Shown here in pieces: positions 22,120 through 35,053 of a stretch of DNA of 64,000 nucleotides. The stretch's first letter is position 1; every line of letters starts with the position of its first letter. The position numbers and the translations under genes were made by a program. The notes under the pieces are model-generated. The model was not told the DNA's origin, ran no database searches, and was given only the letters and a program-made list of their open reading frames with translations. The stretch spans positions 1,364,001-1,428,000 of the forward strand of contig NC_037325.1 of NCBI RefSeq assembly GCF_000143535.2, written 5' to 3'. The DNA is from Botrytis cinerea B05.10. Its lineage: Eukaryota > Ascomycota > Leotiomycetes > Helotiales > Sclerotiniaceae.

Positions 22120-22801
22120 ATGGCATCTCCATCATCCAGTTCCGGCGAGGAGCCCAGGAAGAATGAGGAACAAATCACTTTCAGATTCTGTAGCGAATGG
22201 TAAGCTTCTATCGCCTCTTTCAAAGGCTTTCTTGCATCTGCTAACCATTATCTAGTTCAAATATGCTGTATCCAAAAGAAGACCCCGATACCCACCGCCT
22301 ACAATTCGCATGTCGTACCTGTCAATATTCAGAAGAGGCTGTATCCTCCTGTGTCTTTAGAAATGTTCTCAACAATGCTGTCGGTGAGACTGCAGGTGTC
22401 ACTCAGGATGTTGGATCTGATCCCACTGTGGGTTTACCTTTATGTCTTTTATGCGGCCATCTGGTCATTTGTGAGGGGAAAATGCCAAATAGGCTGGGTC
22501 AGGAGAAGCTTTGAAAGGGGAAGATTTTATGGACGGGCTTTTGCGGAAGTTCTGGTAGCTGCTGTGGTCTCTTTGGAACCCTCCGCTGACATATCAATTT
22601 TCTTTGGTTCTAGCTCCCACGATCTAATAAGACTTGCCCTGCTTGCAGGAACGAAGATGCTGTATTTTTCCAGTCTCAACAGAGATCTGCGGAAACAGGA
22701 ATGGTAAGCTACCGAATTTGCGAATACTGTCAGGCTTTGCTAATGGGGGATCATAGAAACTCTTCTACGTATGCTGCGGGTGCGGTCATATCTTCCAATG
22801 A
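22120..22801 (+). CDS. RPB9: RNA polymerase II subunit RPB9
   Basis: Small zinc-ribbon subunit needed for start-site choice and transcript fidelity. Exons 22120-22199, 22256-22427, 22614-22703, 22757-22801; introns 56, 186 and 53 nt, each with GT..AG and, in intron 2, the branch CGCTGAC; 128 residues. The N-terminal zinc ribbon pairs FCSECSNMLYPKED with CRTCQY. GETAGVTQDVGSDPT is the invariant linker. The second ribbon pairs CPACRNEDAVFFQSQQRS with FYVCCGCGHIF. Exon 3 begins LPRSNKTCPAC, exactly where the family continues after SDPT, which fixes the unusual donor GTGGGT at 22428. Confidence 0.95.
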
Positions 22802-23002
22802 TACCCCTGGTTTCGATTATTTAGAGAAGGCGTTGTAACAGGCATATGGAGTCTATCACATGGGTTGGGGATACATAAAATAACATTATCAAATTTCTAC
22901 GGCATGTCAATATGGGGGGAGAATACATTTTTTTTCATTGTCCAAAAGTCCTTTAAAACGCCGGATTTGCTATGCTACATCAATATTTTTATACAGTGAT
23001 AT

Positions 23003-23735
23003 CTACAGATGCATAGGTGCTAGTGATAGAATTTTTGACCACTTCATCTTTCTCAATTCTGTGCCAACCACACCTGTGAAACGTTAACAAAGAAAACATA
23101 TTGAGGATAGTCGATAGTACTAACCGTTCAGTCTTGTTCCAATGGGTTCTCCTGCTTTGTTAATTAAAACACAAGCATTATCATCGAATTTGACAACACT
23201 TCCATCTGGTCTCTGTAACTTTTTGACCGTCCTAACCACAACTGCGTGTCTAATATCTCCTCTTCTGACCTTGTTCGCTGCGGAGGTAGAAACACTTGCA
23301 CCGGGACCGGACTCTGAGAAATTGCGTTGCTTTTGTACGACGACGATAATGCGATCTCCTAATTTATATCATCAGAACTGGAATCGACGAAACGAGGTTG
23401 TGGGGGGCGTTGTGGAGGGAGGGGGGACATGGTAGGAGGGGTGGTGTAGAGAGGGTTGAGAGGGTTGAGAGGGGTCCGAACCAATTTTTGCATGTCTCTT
23501 CATCTTCAAGACCTTGGCGCATTCTACCACGGCGGCGCCAGAATTGTCGATGCAATTGAGCATCGTCTACATCGTGACAGTTAGCACAATAGAAAGTGAT
23601 GGGCGCAAAAGCAGAAGTATCAATAAAAGTATTTTAGATGCGCCAGACACAACATAGGGAAAGTGATGGAGTATAAATCAATGGGGGCATTCTATGTATA
23701 CGCAAGAGGACAGTCCATACCTTTAGTTGAATCAT
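23003..23735 (-). CDS. Mitochondrial large-subunit ribosomal protein uL14m (Mrpl38)
   Basis: Component of the mitochondrial 54S subunit. Minus-strand exons 23721-23735, 23482-23566, 23125-23358 and 23003-23073; introns 154, 123 and 51 nt; 134 residues. The sequence starts [16 protein letters not shown], with the uL14 signatures [35 protein letters not shown] and GTRLNG, and ends [10 protein letters not shown]. The cytosolic paralogue has a different N-terminus, so the mitochondrial copy is preferred. The first exon encodes only five residues. It converges with RPB9 (about 200 bp between stops) and diverges from set9. Confidence 0.93.
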
Positions 23736-24476
23736 CTTGCGGACAATACGTGGTGGAAGGGTTCACTGTCGTATTGCTGAAGATTCTCTCTATATCTCGC
23801 CCTCTCTGGATTGCATGGCTATCTCACTATTGTCATCGTCAAATTATCAGGACACTAGTCTATTTTTGGTATAGGCGATGTTTACCCACGCCTCAAGATT
23901 CCAAGTTCTATTTCCAGCCTCTTTTATCTATTGTCCTATCTTGTTGAGAATGGCTAATAGGGGTGAAAAAATATACTTCATCTTCTATTGAAGGTCATCA
24001 TGTATCTTAAGGAAACAATTATCCATTTCTTTCCTGTTTACTTACTTTCGTCCCTCTCTTTCTTCCCGTTTGAAGCATTTGAGCGATCTCGTTCTCCAAT
24101 TTTCAATTCCGCATAACGTTACTCTCGGAGTTCAGCACATAAGTATTTGCTTCTCTTTCATTCTTGGAGGCCAGCGAAAATAGAGAGCAAGGACGTTTAT
24201 TTGGAAGAAGTGAATGTATTTGGGGGACAAAATTAAGCTCGGATACCCTCGTTTTCGTAGGAGACGGGCCACTTAAATCACTCATTCAATCTGATATTTC
24301 GATTTACTGCAAAGCCGTACATCCATACGCTCACTTGGATATACAATTTATTCGAATCCTTTCCGCATCTTTCATACAACGCGATCCACTTCTCTTTTCC
24401 ACGGCATAGCGACTGGCTTTGTTTGTAGCCTGACTTCTGTACAATCGCATACTTACACGTCACTTGAACCGTCACA
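23736..24476. promoter_or_regulatory. Divergent promoter uL14m / Set9
   Basis: 741 bp with no gene. Pyrimidine-rich patch at about 24050-24075 (TCCCTCTCTTTCTTCCCG). Promoter role is inferred from position. Confidence 0.45.
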
Positions 24477-26954
24477 ATGCCTCCAAAATCAAACGCAACG
24501 AAGAAGGAACGGCTTACTCTGGCTCAATTATGGTCATACGACGATGTATTGACAGATGCGCTTGTTGACCAGGTAAGTTTTTTGATACGATAGTCTCTAA
24601 TAACTTCTCCTAATACTAGCCCACAGGTTTACTATTGGACCAACATTCGCAAAAATCGCATCGCATACCATTCGTCTCGTGGAATTAGAGAGGAAGACGT
24701 GACAAAAATCCTCCAAAATTCAGTCATCATTGAGAAGAACACTGCAAAAGCAGAGGCACAACTTCTAGCTCTTCCAGGCCTCAAGAAATTTCACCAAAGT
24801 CTCAATTCGGAAAAAGAAAAGGAAGATTTTAGGCGTCATCTCAAAAAATACATCAACATTTATCTACCAGATTGTCCATTCGAAGTTTCGAGCACGAATC
24901 GTTATACTGTTGTTACACATGAAGCGGCAGTTGTTGCGCGGAGGGAAATTAGAAAGGGAGAAGTAGTTAAATATCTTTCCGGGATTCAAGTTGTTATGAC
25001 ACCTGAAGAGGAAGAACATATTAATCTCATGCGCAGAGATTTTAGCATTGTCATGTCAAGTCGCAACAAATCTGCATCACTATTTCTCGGACCAGCTCGA
25101 TTCGCAAATCACGATTGTGGTGCAAATGCTCGTTTGATGACTAGTGGAACTGCCGGAATGGAGATTATTGCAGTTAGGGACATTGAGATTGGGGAGGAGA
25201 TTACGGTGACCTACGGCGAGAGTTATTTCGGTGAGGATAATTGCGAATGTCTATGTAAGACTTGTGAAGATAACCGCGAAAACGGATGGGCCCAAGACGA
25301 TGACGATAATAATGAGTCTATTCCCAAATTATCAATTGAACAGGAACCATCACCTCCCGAGGTACCCGGCTATAGTCTTCGGCGTAGGCGACGACTCACT
25401 TCTACCGTATCTGAATCGCGTTCCGAATCGATGACACCTGATGTCAATTTACGACCACAAGTGCGAAAAATGCCACCAAGATCAGGTAGATCAGCTTCGT
25501 CGGCTCAAAATGGACGCTCTCCTGCTGTGGATTCTCTATCTTTAGCCTCAAACCAGCCTGTATCTGAAGTAAGCCAAGTTAATGAAGACGACCTACTATC
25601 ACCAACGGGATCATCGAAGCGAAGAAGAATACCTAGCGAGGAAGATTGTTCACCAAGCACTCCGAAAAGAAGACGATCACCCCAAAAGAATGAGCGTTCT
25701 CCATTAGGAGTTTTGCATGGAGTGAACGGAAGCGAGGTGATTAGCTCCCCGGAATCGGATCTACTTCAACAAACCCTTCTGGTCGAATGGGAGGTCCCGG
25801 TAACTCCAGGAGTGCCCTCACCAATGATAGATCCTGGAAGATCTCGGCCATCGAGATCAAGCACTCTTAAGCGAAAGAGAGACTCTGAGGAACCAACGGC
25901 TTCGCCATCCGACACGACAAAGCGATTGAAGGGCCAGTTTTCTGTAAAAGTTGAAGAGTTCACACCTACATCATTTTATGGAAACAATGCCCACTCTACC
26001 TTACCAAGTTCTGCTTCAGAATCCCGGAGAGCAAGTTTCACATCCTCTCCTTCAGGGGAGGGAACAGGGGAGACAGATGCAACATCAGTCGATGAGGAAG
26101 AGACGATCGTGGTGGTAGATGAGAAATCTGTTTCCGTCGACTCTAAACCTAAGCGACAGGGATATGTGAAGAGGGGAAACCATGGAGGTCGAAGAAGGGG
26201 ACCGTTGTGGGAGAAGGAGAAGCGAGAGAGAGCGAGAGCGAATCAAACCATAGTCATCACGCCTTCAGAAATTCAAAAGGCGAAGAAAGCGCCGTCAGAA
26301 GCTGTTCTTGTCAGTCCAAATACCAGCAAGTCACACCCAGCTTTACAAGACGACGCAGATTCATCTGCACTTTCCGATCTTGGATCCGACATGGAAATAG
26401 ACGACTCAACAATGACGATCTCGAAGAAACTTCCACAACCCAAAATTCGACGACGCCGCAAAGGAGTAGTTGTACCATCAACCAATGATAAAGATCATGC
26501 GCCAAATGTACGAATTCCTGGTGACTACGTATTGACTCATGCACTTCTCGCCGAACCGGCATCAGCATGGATTAATTGCAAGATCTGTGAAGAGCCCTTC
26601 GTACAAAAAGATGCATATTTTACGAGATCGTCTTGTCCAAGATGCGAACGCCATAGTAAGCTGTATGGATATATGTGGCCAAAAACGGACAAAGAGGGTA
26701 AACATGATGAGGAGGAGAGAGTGCTAGATCATCGCACCGTTCATCGCTTTATTAAATCTTCCGAAGAAAAGGACATCAGGAGGAAGAGCGGACGCGGAAG
26801 TACTGGGAGTAGAGAAGTGACGAAAGAAGCTAGTGTAACTCCAGTTACATCTGTTAAGAGTAATGTGGTAAAGAAACCATTTAAAGCAGGCGGTCTATTG
26901 AGAGTGTATGGGAGGAAGAGTGAACGGAGTAGGAGAGATAGATTCACTTTGTAA
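24477..26954 (+). CDS. set9: Histone H4-K20 methyltransferase Set9 (SUV420 type)
   Basis: Nuclear SET-domain enzyme methylating histone H4 Lys20, linked to DNA-damage checkpoint signalling in fungi. Exons 24477-24572 and 24627-26954 (intron 54 nt, GTAAGT..CACAG, branch CTAAT), 807 residues. N-terminal helical cap (LAQLWSYDDVLTD, VYYWTNIRKNR). SET domain roughly 125-246 with FANHDCGANARL (191-202), EEITVTYGESYF and the post-SET CECLCKTC. A long Ser/Arg-rich disordered middle follows. Near the C-terminus lies the conserved fungal Set9 zinc module (CKICEEPFVQ, CPRCERHSKLYGYMWPK). Length and layout match fungal Set9. Confidence 0.94.
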
Positions 26955-29900
26955 TATATTTGAAGGAAGGTTAGAGAGAAAAGGTTTATGATATGATAGA
27001 CGACGATGGAAAATAAGGACGTTCGTGAGGTTTGGCACGCACGTTTCTTTCTTGTATTCTATATTGAAGTTGAAGATTTGCGGTATGGGTCACTAAAACT
27101 ACTGCGGATGGTAGTTGTGGTATGGTGTTTGGCGACTGGGATTAGGGTTTCAACGGAAATTACGTACGGAATATCAATGGACAATGAGGAATGGCTTGTA
27201 TTATAGAGCTGGATGGAGCGATGAAATTAGTGTACTATAGAGGAGAGAAGGGATTTCCATATTCTTCAGAATATTGTGTTGCATTACGCGCTGGATACAT
27301 GCGAATGAATGCAGTTTCTGATATCCTCTTGACGTCATCTTTTTATCTCTTGTCCAATGTGTTTGAATCTTGTGTTTTGTTATTCGTAGACTATATTTTC
27401 TAGGTTATAAAAACTAAAAACTTGGATCTTGTACTAGATGGTATGAAAGTAAAGTCGTGCTGAATCTATTCGATCTCTTTCTTCGTCGTCTGGTGCGAAA
27501 GGTTGGGCTTTGGCCGGGTTTAATTGGGGTGTATTTGAGTATTTTGAGGGGTCTTTTGAGGGGCTTCATTTTTTTTAAATTTTACTTACTATATCATAGG
27601 TAGGACTGACTGGTTAAATGTCTTACAGAATGTTGATGGAAAATCTTCATCTACTTCTGCTTAAAGCTCTTTCTAATTCAATTTCTTGAATGGAGATGGA
27701 GAGATAGTTGAATGTTCCCAAGCGTTCTCGGCATTTTATGTGTTGCCGTCTCTGAACTGTTGTTGTCGTGGGGAATATTCTTGTTTTTGGATGAGAATTA
27801 TAACATGATTAGATCAGATCAGATCACACAATATATGTATCTGGGTATTCAAAATAACGGGAGGATCTCCCGGGTTACTGCCTTGCTGTGTGCTTTTAGG
27901 AAGGGTAGTGGTGAATGTGGCGATGATTGTTTTGTCGGGAGGGGGAGGGGGGATTCGGGAAAGCTTGATGCATTTGGAGAGGAGAGTGGAGAAGTTTCGG
28001 ATGGGTGGTGAGGTCTTGATTGTAGAGCGGTTGTTTGGGTGTTGAATAATGCTTTGGGATAGCTGCGAGGAAGAAAGCGTTTCTTGAGTTGTTGGGCTGT
28101 TATGAGTTGTGTGGTAGCTGTAGTTGTTGAGTAATTTCTTAGGAGAGAGGATGTTGGTCTCTCTTCTCGTCTAATCAATATCGGGTTTTCATCTCCTTTA
28201 AGCTTTTAATCGTTTTTCTTGCTATTGTTCATTTCATTGGGCGATGGATGTGCGGTGGACTATATATATCCTCGTGATTTGGCTTGAGTCTCACTTATTA
28301 TATTATGTCATATGATATTCCATTTCATCTACCTAAAGTCCGTACAATCACCTTGCAAGAAACACACACGAATTAGATATCACAAAACTACATCAAGTAG
28401 CCTGTCTAGTCCGACCCGCTGCAAAGGTTTGGGAGTGTGAAAGAACTGTGATTTTTCTTAGGTCTCTTCGCATCGTGAGGGAGCAGAGATATATATTCCT
28501 GAAAATCAAAAGTCTCTCGAGACGAGTCTGCAGTATAGATATGCGAGTCGCATATATTAAGAAAGGTATATTCGATCAATACTACTTGATTTCGCTACTG
28601 TGCGGCTCTTGGAATTGTTTCATTCTTATTCTGGGCTATTTACAGGAACAAACTGTTTAGTGTCATAGGAAGAGTGAGATATTCTGATATGTACTTCATC
28701 CCTATGTCTTCAAGGCAAGTGAATGTAAAGAGAAAGAAGAAGGAGTAGGTGGAATATAATCTTGCACGCCAAGAAAAAATACCGGTGTTTATATCTTGCC
28801 AGCTTACTTAGCTTACTATTCAGGTGTGGTATAGAGTTGAGCGGAACTAAATATACACATTTTGGAAGTGGTGAAAAATTATCCAGAAATATAGCTCGAC
28901 TAGTTGTGGAAGTCCATAGCGTGAGCTGATATCTCGGGGATGAATTGGTTGAGTCGACTTGTCGTTTGAAAGTAGATGGAAGTTCTGTGAGAGGAAATCT
29001 CCACTTGAGTAGATGCATCGTTACGATTTGGCACGGTGTACTTGATGCTTTTTTTTCTCTCTGTGCCCAGAGTCTGGTTGTCATTTTCACATTTGATCTT
29101 TCGATTTCATTAATCTAGATATTGAATTAGTATCTTCTCTTTCAATGTCTTTTTCGTGAAATACTCCGCTTCTTTTAAGTGTCGACTCGAATCCATGATG
29201 ACGAACTCTGATAATTCTGTTTGATGTTTCTTGAGTATATTGAGGGCTAAGAATTGTAGAAATATTGGGATTGGAAAGTTTTTCAGGGGGTTCGCTAGTG
29301 TAATTGAGATCTGAATAGAAGGATTGAGGTAGACAAATTGCTGTGTAAAGAATGAATGTACATATTTCCTGGTACGAATTTTACTAAGAATTAGAGGATA
29401 TCGAAGTTGGAATCCTTAACAAACAATGTACAATAGTTGTAGAACAAGTCAAATACCATTTAGTAACTCCATCCGTCCTCCATTCCCTCGCTGAAAAATG
29501 ACAACTTTGTCATTCGACGAGTTGTAAGTTCGCGCGGTGTGTACGGTACATTCTTTTACTTTGGTGAAAGCAATATTTCGTAACGGAAGACATCTGGAAG
29601 GTTCGAGCAGAGATGAGATTTCTGTTTTGATGTATATATGTATATCTGAAGAACTGGGGGGTAATAGACAAGTTAAATCGATCGGGTATATTAGGTCTTT
29701 CGGATTAGATGGATCAATGTCATTCAGATGAGTGTTCAACTTCCCTCTCTTATGAATAGATGCTAATAAATCCTTTGCAAAGAATTCCTCATTGAAAATC
29801 AAGAGATTTCCGCCAAAATCCAGATAGATATATCCACACTAGAAACTACCTAGCTCTCGAAGTAAGTATTTGTATATTTCCTTTCTCATGAATATTGTCG

Positions 29901-32770
29901 TGGATTCCATATACAAAAACACGATTTCCAAATCAAAACAACCTCGCAGTTTCTATACACATACAGATATCTCATCATTCAACCATCTTATTAGTTCACA
30001 TAGGTATCCTTTGCGGTTCATCAAATCTCAAACAGAGACCGAAACACATTCATCTCGGCAGCGAAACCATATCGGAACAATTTATCCGGCTTACCCTTAC
30101 ACCCGCGATCTTTTTGTGCATCCTTCCGTGACGTCTTCCCACATGTTTTGGACACGACCTAGAAGAGTATGCTTGTTGGAAAGATACGATATCGGATTTA
30201 TGTTCATATGTCGTGTATTCCCGTTTTCTTTTACTCTTTCCAAATGAGATGGAAAGAGAAGCAAATGGGTAACCAAATGGATTAATAAACTATGCTAACT
30301 TGTCAAATGTGAGATATAAACACGCGGGAAATGTAGTGATTTCTACCTAGAAGGAAGTCTTGGTATTTTGGTATCTGTTGTGAGACTCTGGTTGAGCGTA
30401 TGCATGTATGTATACATGTTGCATGTATGTACGCGATGCGAATGCGAGATTATGAATGAATATATACGAGTTGAATGCATACATATTCTAGCCATGATTT
30501 CCACATCTACAGAACACAACATAGGAAGATACAAGACACACAATACGAGACGACACGCGACAGTAATGATGTAGCATGAGTCCTCCAGTCGCAAGAGTGT
30601 TTTCTTCGCCTTCTCCTAGTGAAGCATTTAGTAAAATCTATCAATTGATGAACTACAAGATATTTGTTTTACAGTCTACAGAGCGCTTTCAAGCAAACGA
30701 TTCCTTTATCCATTTGTTAAGCTTCTATCAGAAACTCTGCTTGGCAGTGGCAGTGTGGCTTGCTGATCATCACCTCATATTATGCAGTTTGAGATTCTTG
30801 GCTCGTTTTGGCTGGTACACACGGGCAAAAATGAGGCAAAGCAGCACGAGTCGACGAGAGAGAAGTGTCGTGTGCTTCTCTCGCTCTAGGTTGCGAAGTG
30901 CTGAATAGAGTTGGTGAAAGGTGTGAAGAAAGAGCTTTGGAGAAAGTATATCGAGTTAAGTTCGAACGATTCTACTTTTTGGATTGAGATGATTTGTTAG
31001 GAGGAAGTGTGTGTGGTTTACAATTGTGATGTGCTGATTCTGGAGGAAGTTATTATTAGTTGGTGGATGTGGGTGTGGGCGTGGGTGGAGATGAATTCAT
31101 GAAAGAATGGGGAAGAAAAGAACCGGGATTTAACGATCGATGAAGGGGTAAAATGGATAAATGGGTGATTTAGTAAAATATATGAAAAAGGAATATTCTG
31201 CAAGAGTGTGATGTATGAATGCTATATAGAAAAGAAGAATCTTCTGTGATTTATCACTACAAATATGTATATTTCAATCCGAGTCCGAAGTCAGATTTTT
31301 CTATTTAGCTATCTATCCATCCATCTACGATCTGAAATATGGATGTCATTATAAGTTAGTCGTCTCCAATTCCATGGAGTCGTCGTAAGCTATTCGCACC
31401 CGTCTAATCTTAATTAATCCTTATTTTCTTTTTCCTCACAAGTGTCTATCAAAAACTGTCTGTCTCTGCCTTTGCAAACCACAGAAAGACGGGGACGGGA
31501 TACCTATCTACACCGCACCGAATTACCCAAACACCACATCTCGTTGGTGACTTTCTGAACATGTGAAGGAATTGGCTTTTCCTTGGCCCCAACTATTTGA
31601 AGTCAAATTGATCCAGACTTCGCGCAAACATAACCTGTGATTAGATACTTGGCATGTGAAGAATTACTCTATTTGGTAAATACACTTTGGTTGGCGCGGC
31701 GGGTTGACGAATACACGGAATGTGTACCGTGGTTCTGCAAGTCTTCGAGGTGATCAGGTCAGGGTCTGAGCAGAAGAGCTGGTAGTTTGTTAGATCGTCG
31801 GGAGATCTCATCTCGTTGGAGGTTTGCGTCGGGGAGTAAGAATTGGATGTGGGAAAGACGTATGGGACGGACTAGATAACATACTCTCCTAGGATAAAGG
31901 AGAAGGGGATATATCATATGTGCTCTAGATTTCATGACTAGCGATGGATGGATGGATGCTATTAATGCTTATTGTTTTTGGTATATTAGCGATTAGTCGT
32001 GAGGACCTAGCTAGCCGCTACTTGGTATCAAATCCATACATTACATAGCCCTATGTACATATTTTTCAACCTGTCAATCAACTCTTGAATAAATAAGTAA
32101 AGCTCCATATCACTTTATTTGTTTTCGGTTGCTTGATCCTCTTTCCTCCTTTCTGAACCTCGATTCTTCGAGACTTCCGTGATACTTCATAAGTCACATT
32201 TGGAAGAGAAGAACAAGAGAGAAAGCCCTTGCTTTGATTTCATTCTTGCTTCTGGTTTCTTTATCACTAACAGATAGATCCGCATCGCATGACCCCTGAA
32301 TATCAACTGCCAGAACATCCAACTACATTCATCCGTTTTCCTACTTATACGGCCGATTTCGATTGCGATTTCGATTTCTCTCATTGATCTGTATGTACCG
32401 TGGCAATAACTTTAACTTCCACTCGACGACGACTTTAACACGCATTTATCATTTATCATTGCATTTAATCATTCATTTCAAACATTTGAATTCCTGTGCA
32501 AGGGCTTTCGTTCCTCTTTATCTCCTGCAACAGAAGCATACGTCATCCCTGCGGTAAACATAACGAGCATATCATTTCGATACAAAGGAAAACATTTGGA
32601 TACAGGGTTTTCGATAGATACCTCGTATCAATACTTGACTTATCTATCTGTCCGAAATATTCTTTTGAAGACCAAGGAATACAAAATTTCCTTCAATTGA
32701 GGTTTCCCACCGTGTTTTGACGTCTGGTGTTCGAGTTGGATTGGGCGGACGACATTTACACAATCCAAAT
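26955..32770. other. Large gene-poor interval
   Basis: About 5.8 kb with no frame that shows a known domain; the longest open frames (100-126 residues) lack conserved features and several begin at non-ATG codons. It contains scattered simple repeats (GATCA near 27815, ATGTATGC-type near 30395-30430, ATGGATGG near 31945). It could hold the long upstream region of the PAP2-family gene, non-coding transcripts or decayed sequence; I see no RNA gene I can name. Confidence 0.55.
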
Positions 32771-34162
32771 ATGGCGAATACACCACTTCCAGATGGCGAA
32801 CCGCAATGGAATAGTAAACCGCAATTCAGATTGCCCGGGTGGGCGGAACCAATTGTTAGTTTTCCTCCTCGGCTTTTGATCAAGAAGAAAAGAATGAAGT
32901 TCAGTAACTGACGATTCTCTCACAGATGGTGGCCAGTATCTTATTCGGATCTATGGTCCTTACGAGAAGACATGGATATAAGATATTCGATCGAAGGCGA
33001 AACACATACGGATTATTGAGCGAGGAACCCGATTCCGCACGCTCGTCCGACGATTTGCTAGCTCGGGACTACATGATTGGCAGCGGACGAGATTCAGACG
33101 TCGATTCGATGTCGACGTCGAAATATCCCCCCAAGAAGAGAAGATGTTGTGGCACGAATCTCCTGACGCCGAATACCTCGAGATTTCGAGATTACTACCA
33201 CAGTCGAATATTACAGAAATTTCCATTTCTGATTGAGATGTTCTATTGGATCGTTACGTATGCCTTTTATCGATGTACGAAGATCCTCTCGCAAGCAATG
33301 TTTTCCAAAATGGGCATTTGGGATGTGGCTCAGGATCATGGGTTGGCGATTTTGGAATTTGAGGAATTCTCGTGGATGAGCTTTTTGTGGCCGGTGAGGG
33401 AACAGGATGTACAGAAGTGGTTTTTGAATGGTCATGGGACGCTTTTGACTGTTTTGAATCGTTCTTATGCCTTGATTCACATTCCTGGTACTGTCGGGTA
33501 AGTTTCAAAAGTCATGATTGACTAGACAGAGATGTCTAGTAGTTTTGGAGAATTTATCTTTGACTAACACTTTTTCTTATAGATTCATCGCGTTCTGGTA
33601 CTATGTAGCACCATCTCATACAACTTTTGCAACCGTTCGCCGCACCATGACTCTTACCAATCTTTTCGCCTTCTGCATCTTTATCCTCTACCCATGTATG
33701 CCACCGCGTCTTCTTCCCCCTGAGTATGGATTCCTCGACAGCGTCGGCCGCAATAACGCACAATCCGTTTGGATGCAAGGAAACTACGTCAACTCGCTCG
33801 CTGCCATGCCATCCATGCATTTTGGATATTCATTCTGCATCGGCGTGACCTTAATCTATCATTCTGGACTCTTCCGTCGCAATCTCGAAACGGGCGAAAA
33901 GCGCAAGAATAAATTCTGGATGCTCTTTTATGTTTTCCTGGGACTCGCTTATCCGCTTTATATCCTGATCACGATTGTGGCAACGGCAAATCATTATTAC
34001 CTCGATGCGTTTGTGGCGTTCTTCGTGGCGATAGCGGCATTTTTGTGTAATAGGATATTCCTCATCTTGTTACCTGTGGAAGATTTATTGTTTTGGTGTC
34101 TAAGATTGGAGAAACCTATTCCAACGACGGGAGATAGGTTTAGGAGGAAGAGCAGTCGTTAA
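32771..34162 (+). CDS. PAP2-superfamily membrane protein, Aur1/Ipt1 inositolphosphotransferase type
   Basis: Multi-pass membrane protein probably acting in phospholipid or sphingolipid head-group transfer. Exons 32771-32854, 32926-33497, 33583-34162; introns 71 nt (branch AACTGAC) and 85 nt; 411 residues. It has about six hydrophobic spans. The two lipid-phosphatase-like motifs are visible: AAMPSMHFGYSFCIG and, further on, ANHYYLDAFVAFF, with the His and Asp expected for catalysis. PCMPPRLLPPEYGFLD is also typical of the Aur1/Ipt1-like family. A basic segment (KYPPKKRRCCG) precedes the first long membrane part. It is not the canonical IPC synthase length or sequence, so the exact substrate is unknown. 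Confidence 0.85.
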
Positions 34163-35053
34163 GCCTAATGGCTTTCGAAGAGAAGGATAGTGCCATTCTA
34201 CTAGCTTCTGAAATGAAGTTGTCGAAGACTATGGAAAAGATAAAGAGAGGGGTGGATGGGCGTTTTCTAGCATTTTTAGGATGGGCTGGGTTGGAAAGAA
34301 AGGAATTCTTCTGAGCGAGCATATTCATGCACATGTGGTTACTGTTGCATATATTTTGTCTTCGGATTTTTTGTATACTCATCATATTGAGTATTTTGGA
34401 TGGATACCAGCATGGCTTAAAGCCTTTAAAGTAACGGCGCATGGGAAATGGAAAGCTGGAGTTTGACTTGTAGTTTGAATGCAGAACTGTCAACTACAAG
34501 AAATGCTTTGTATCTGCATGGCTGTATGATATCGATGTCGTTGTGATATACAACTAGTACTTGGAGAGTTTCGTCTCGTCCATTTATTCACAAGCCACCA
34601 TAATACATGTCTGGAAATAGCTCTTCGGATACCCAGGTAAGAAGTAGTAAAGTTGGCTGATACGAAGGAGTGTTGGTCGCACTTGGAGATCAAATAATAG
34701 GACATAGTACCATCCTATTAATTGATGCCTTAATCGCAAGGCTATGATACAGAGCTCTGCACCTCTCCTAGCCAAGCAGCCAAGGTGGAGGGAGAGCTTT
34801 AATAAAGCACGTACGTCTACACGTCTACACGTCTCCTTCGATATTGATCTTATCGAAGCGCGTTCAACTTTTACCATTCTTTTTATTAGTCTCACCATTC
34901 TATGAGTAACTTATACATTCATTAATTTAATGAATTAAAATAATCAAATTCTTTTCATCAACCTTTTCTGCCATTCTTTCTTCTTCCCACCTTCCCATCT
35001 ATCCACATCACTTCACTTCACAACTTCTCAATTCTCACCCTCAACATCCAAAT
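34163..35053. other. Intergenic region upstream of BTB gene
   Basis: 891 bp without a gene. It includes a small (ACGTCTAC)n repeat at about 34813-34836 and a CT-rich, A-poor stretch immediately before the BTB ATG (34960-35050), as expected for a fungal leader. Confidence 0.6.

Noticed and set aside
27712..30908. Several 60-126-codon frames in the gene-poor interval
   Set aside because: None shows a domain, several start at non-ATG codons, and splice-joining did not give a coherent protein.
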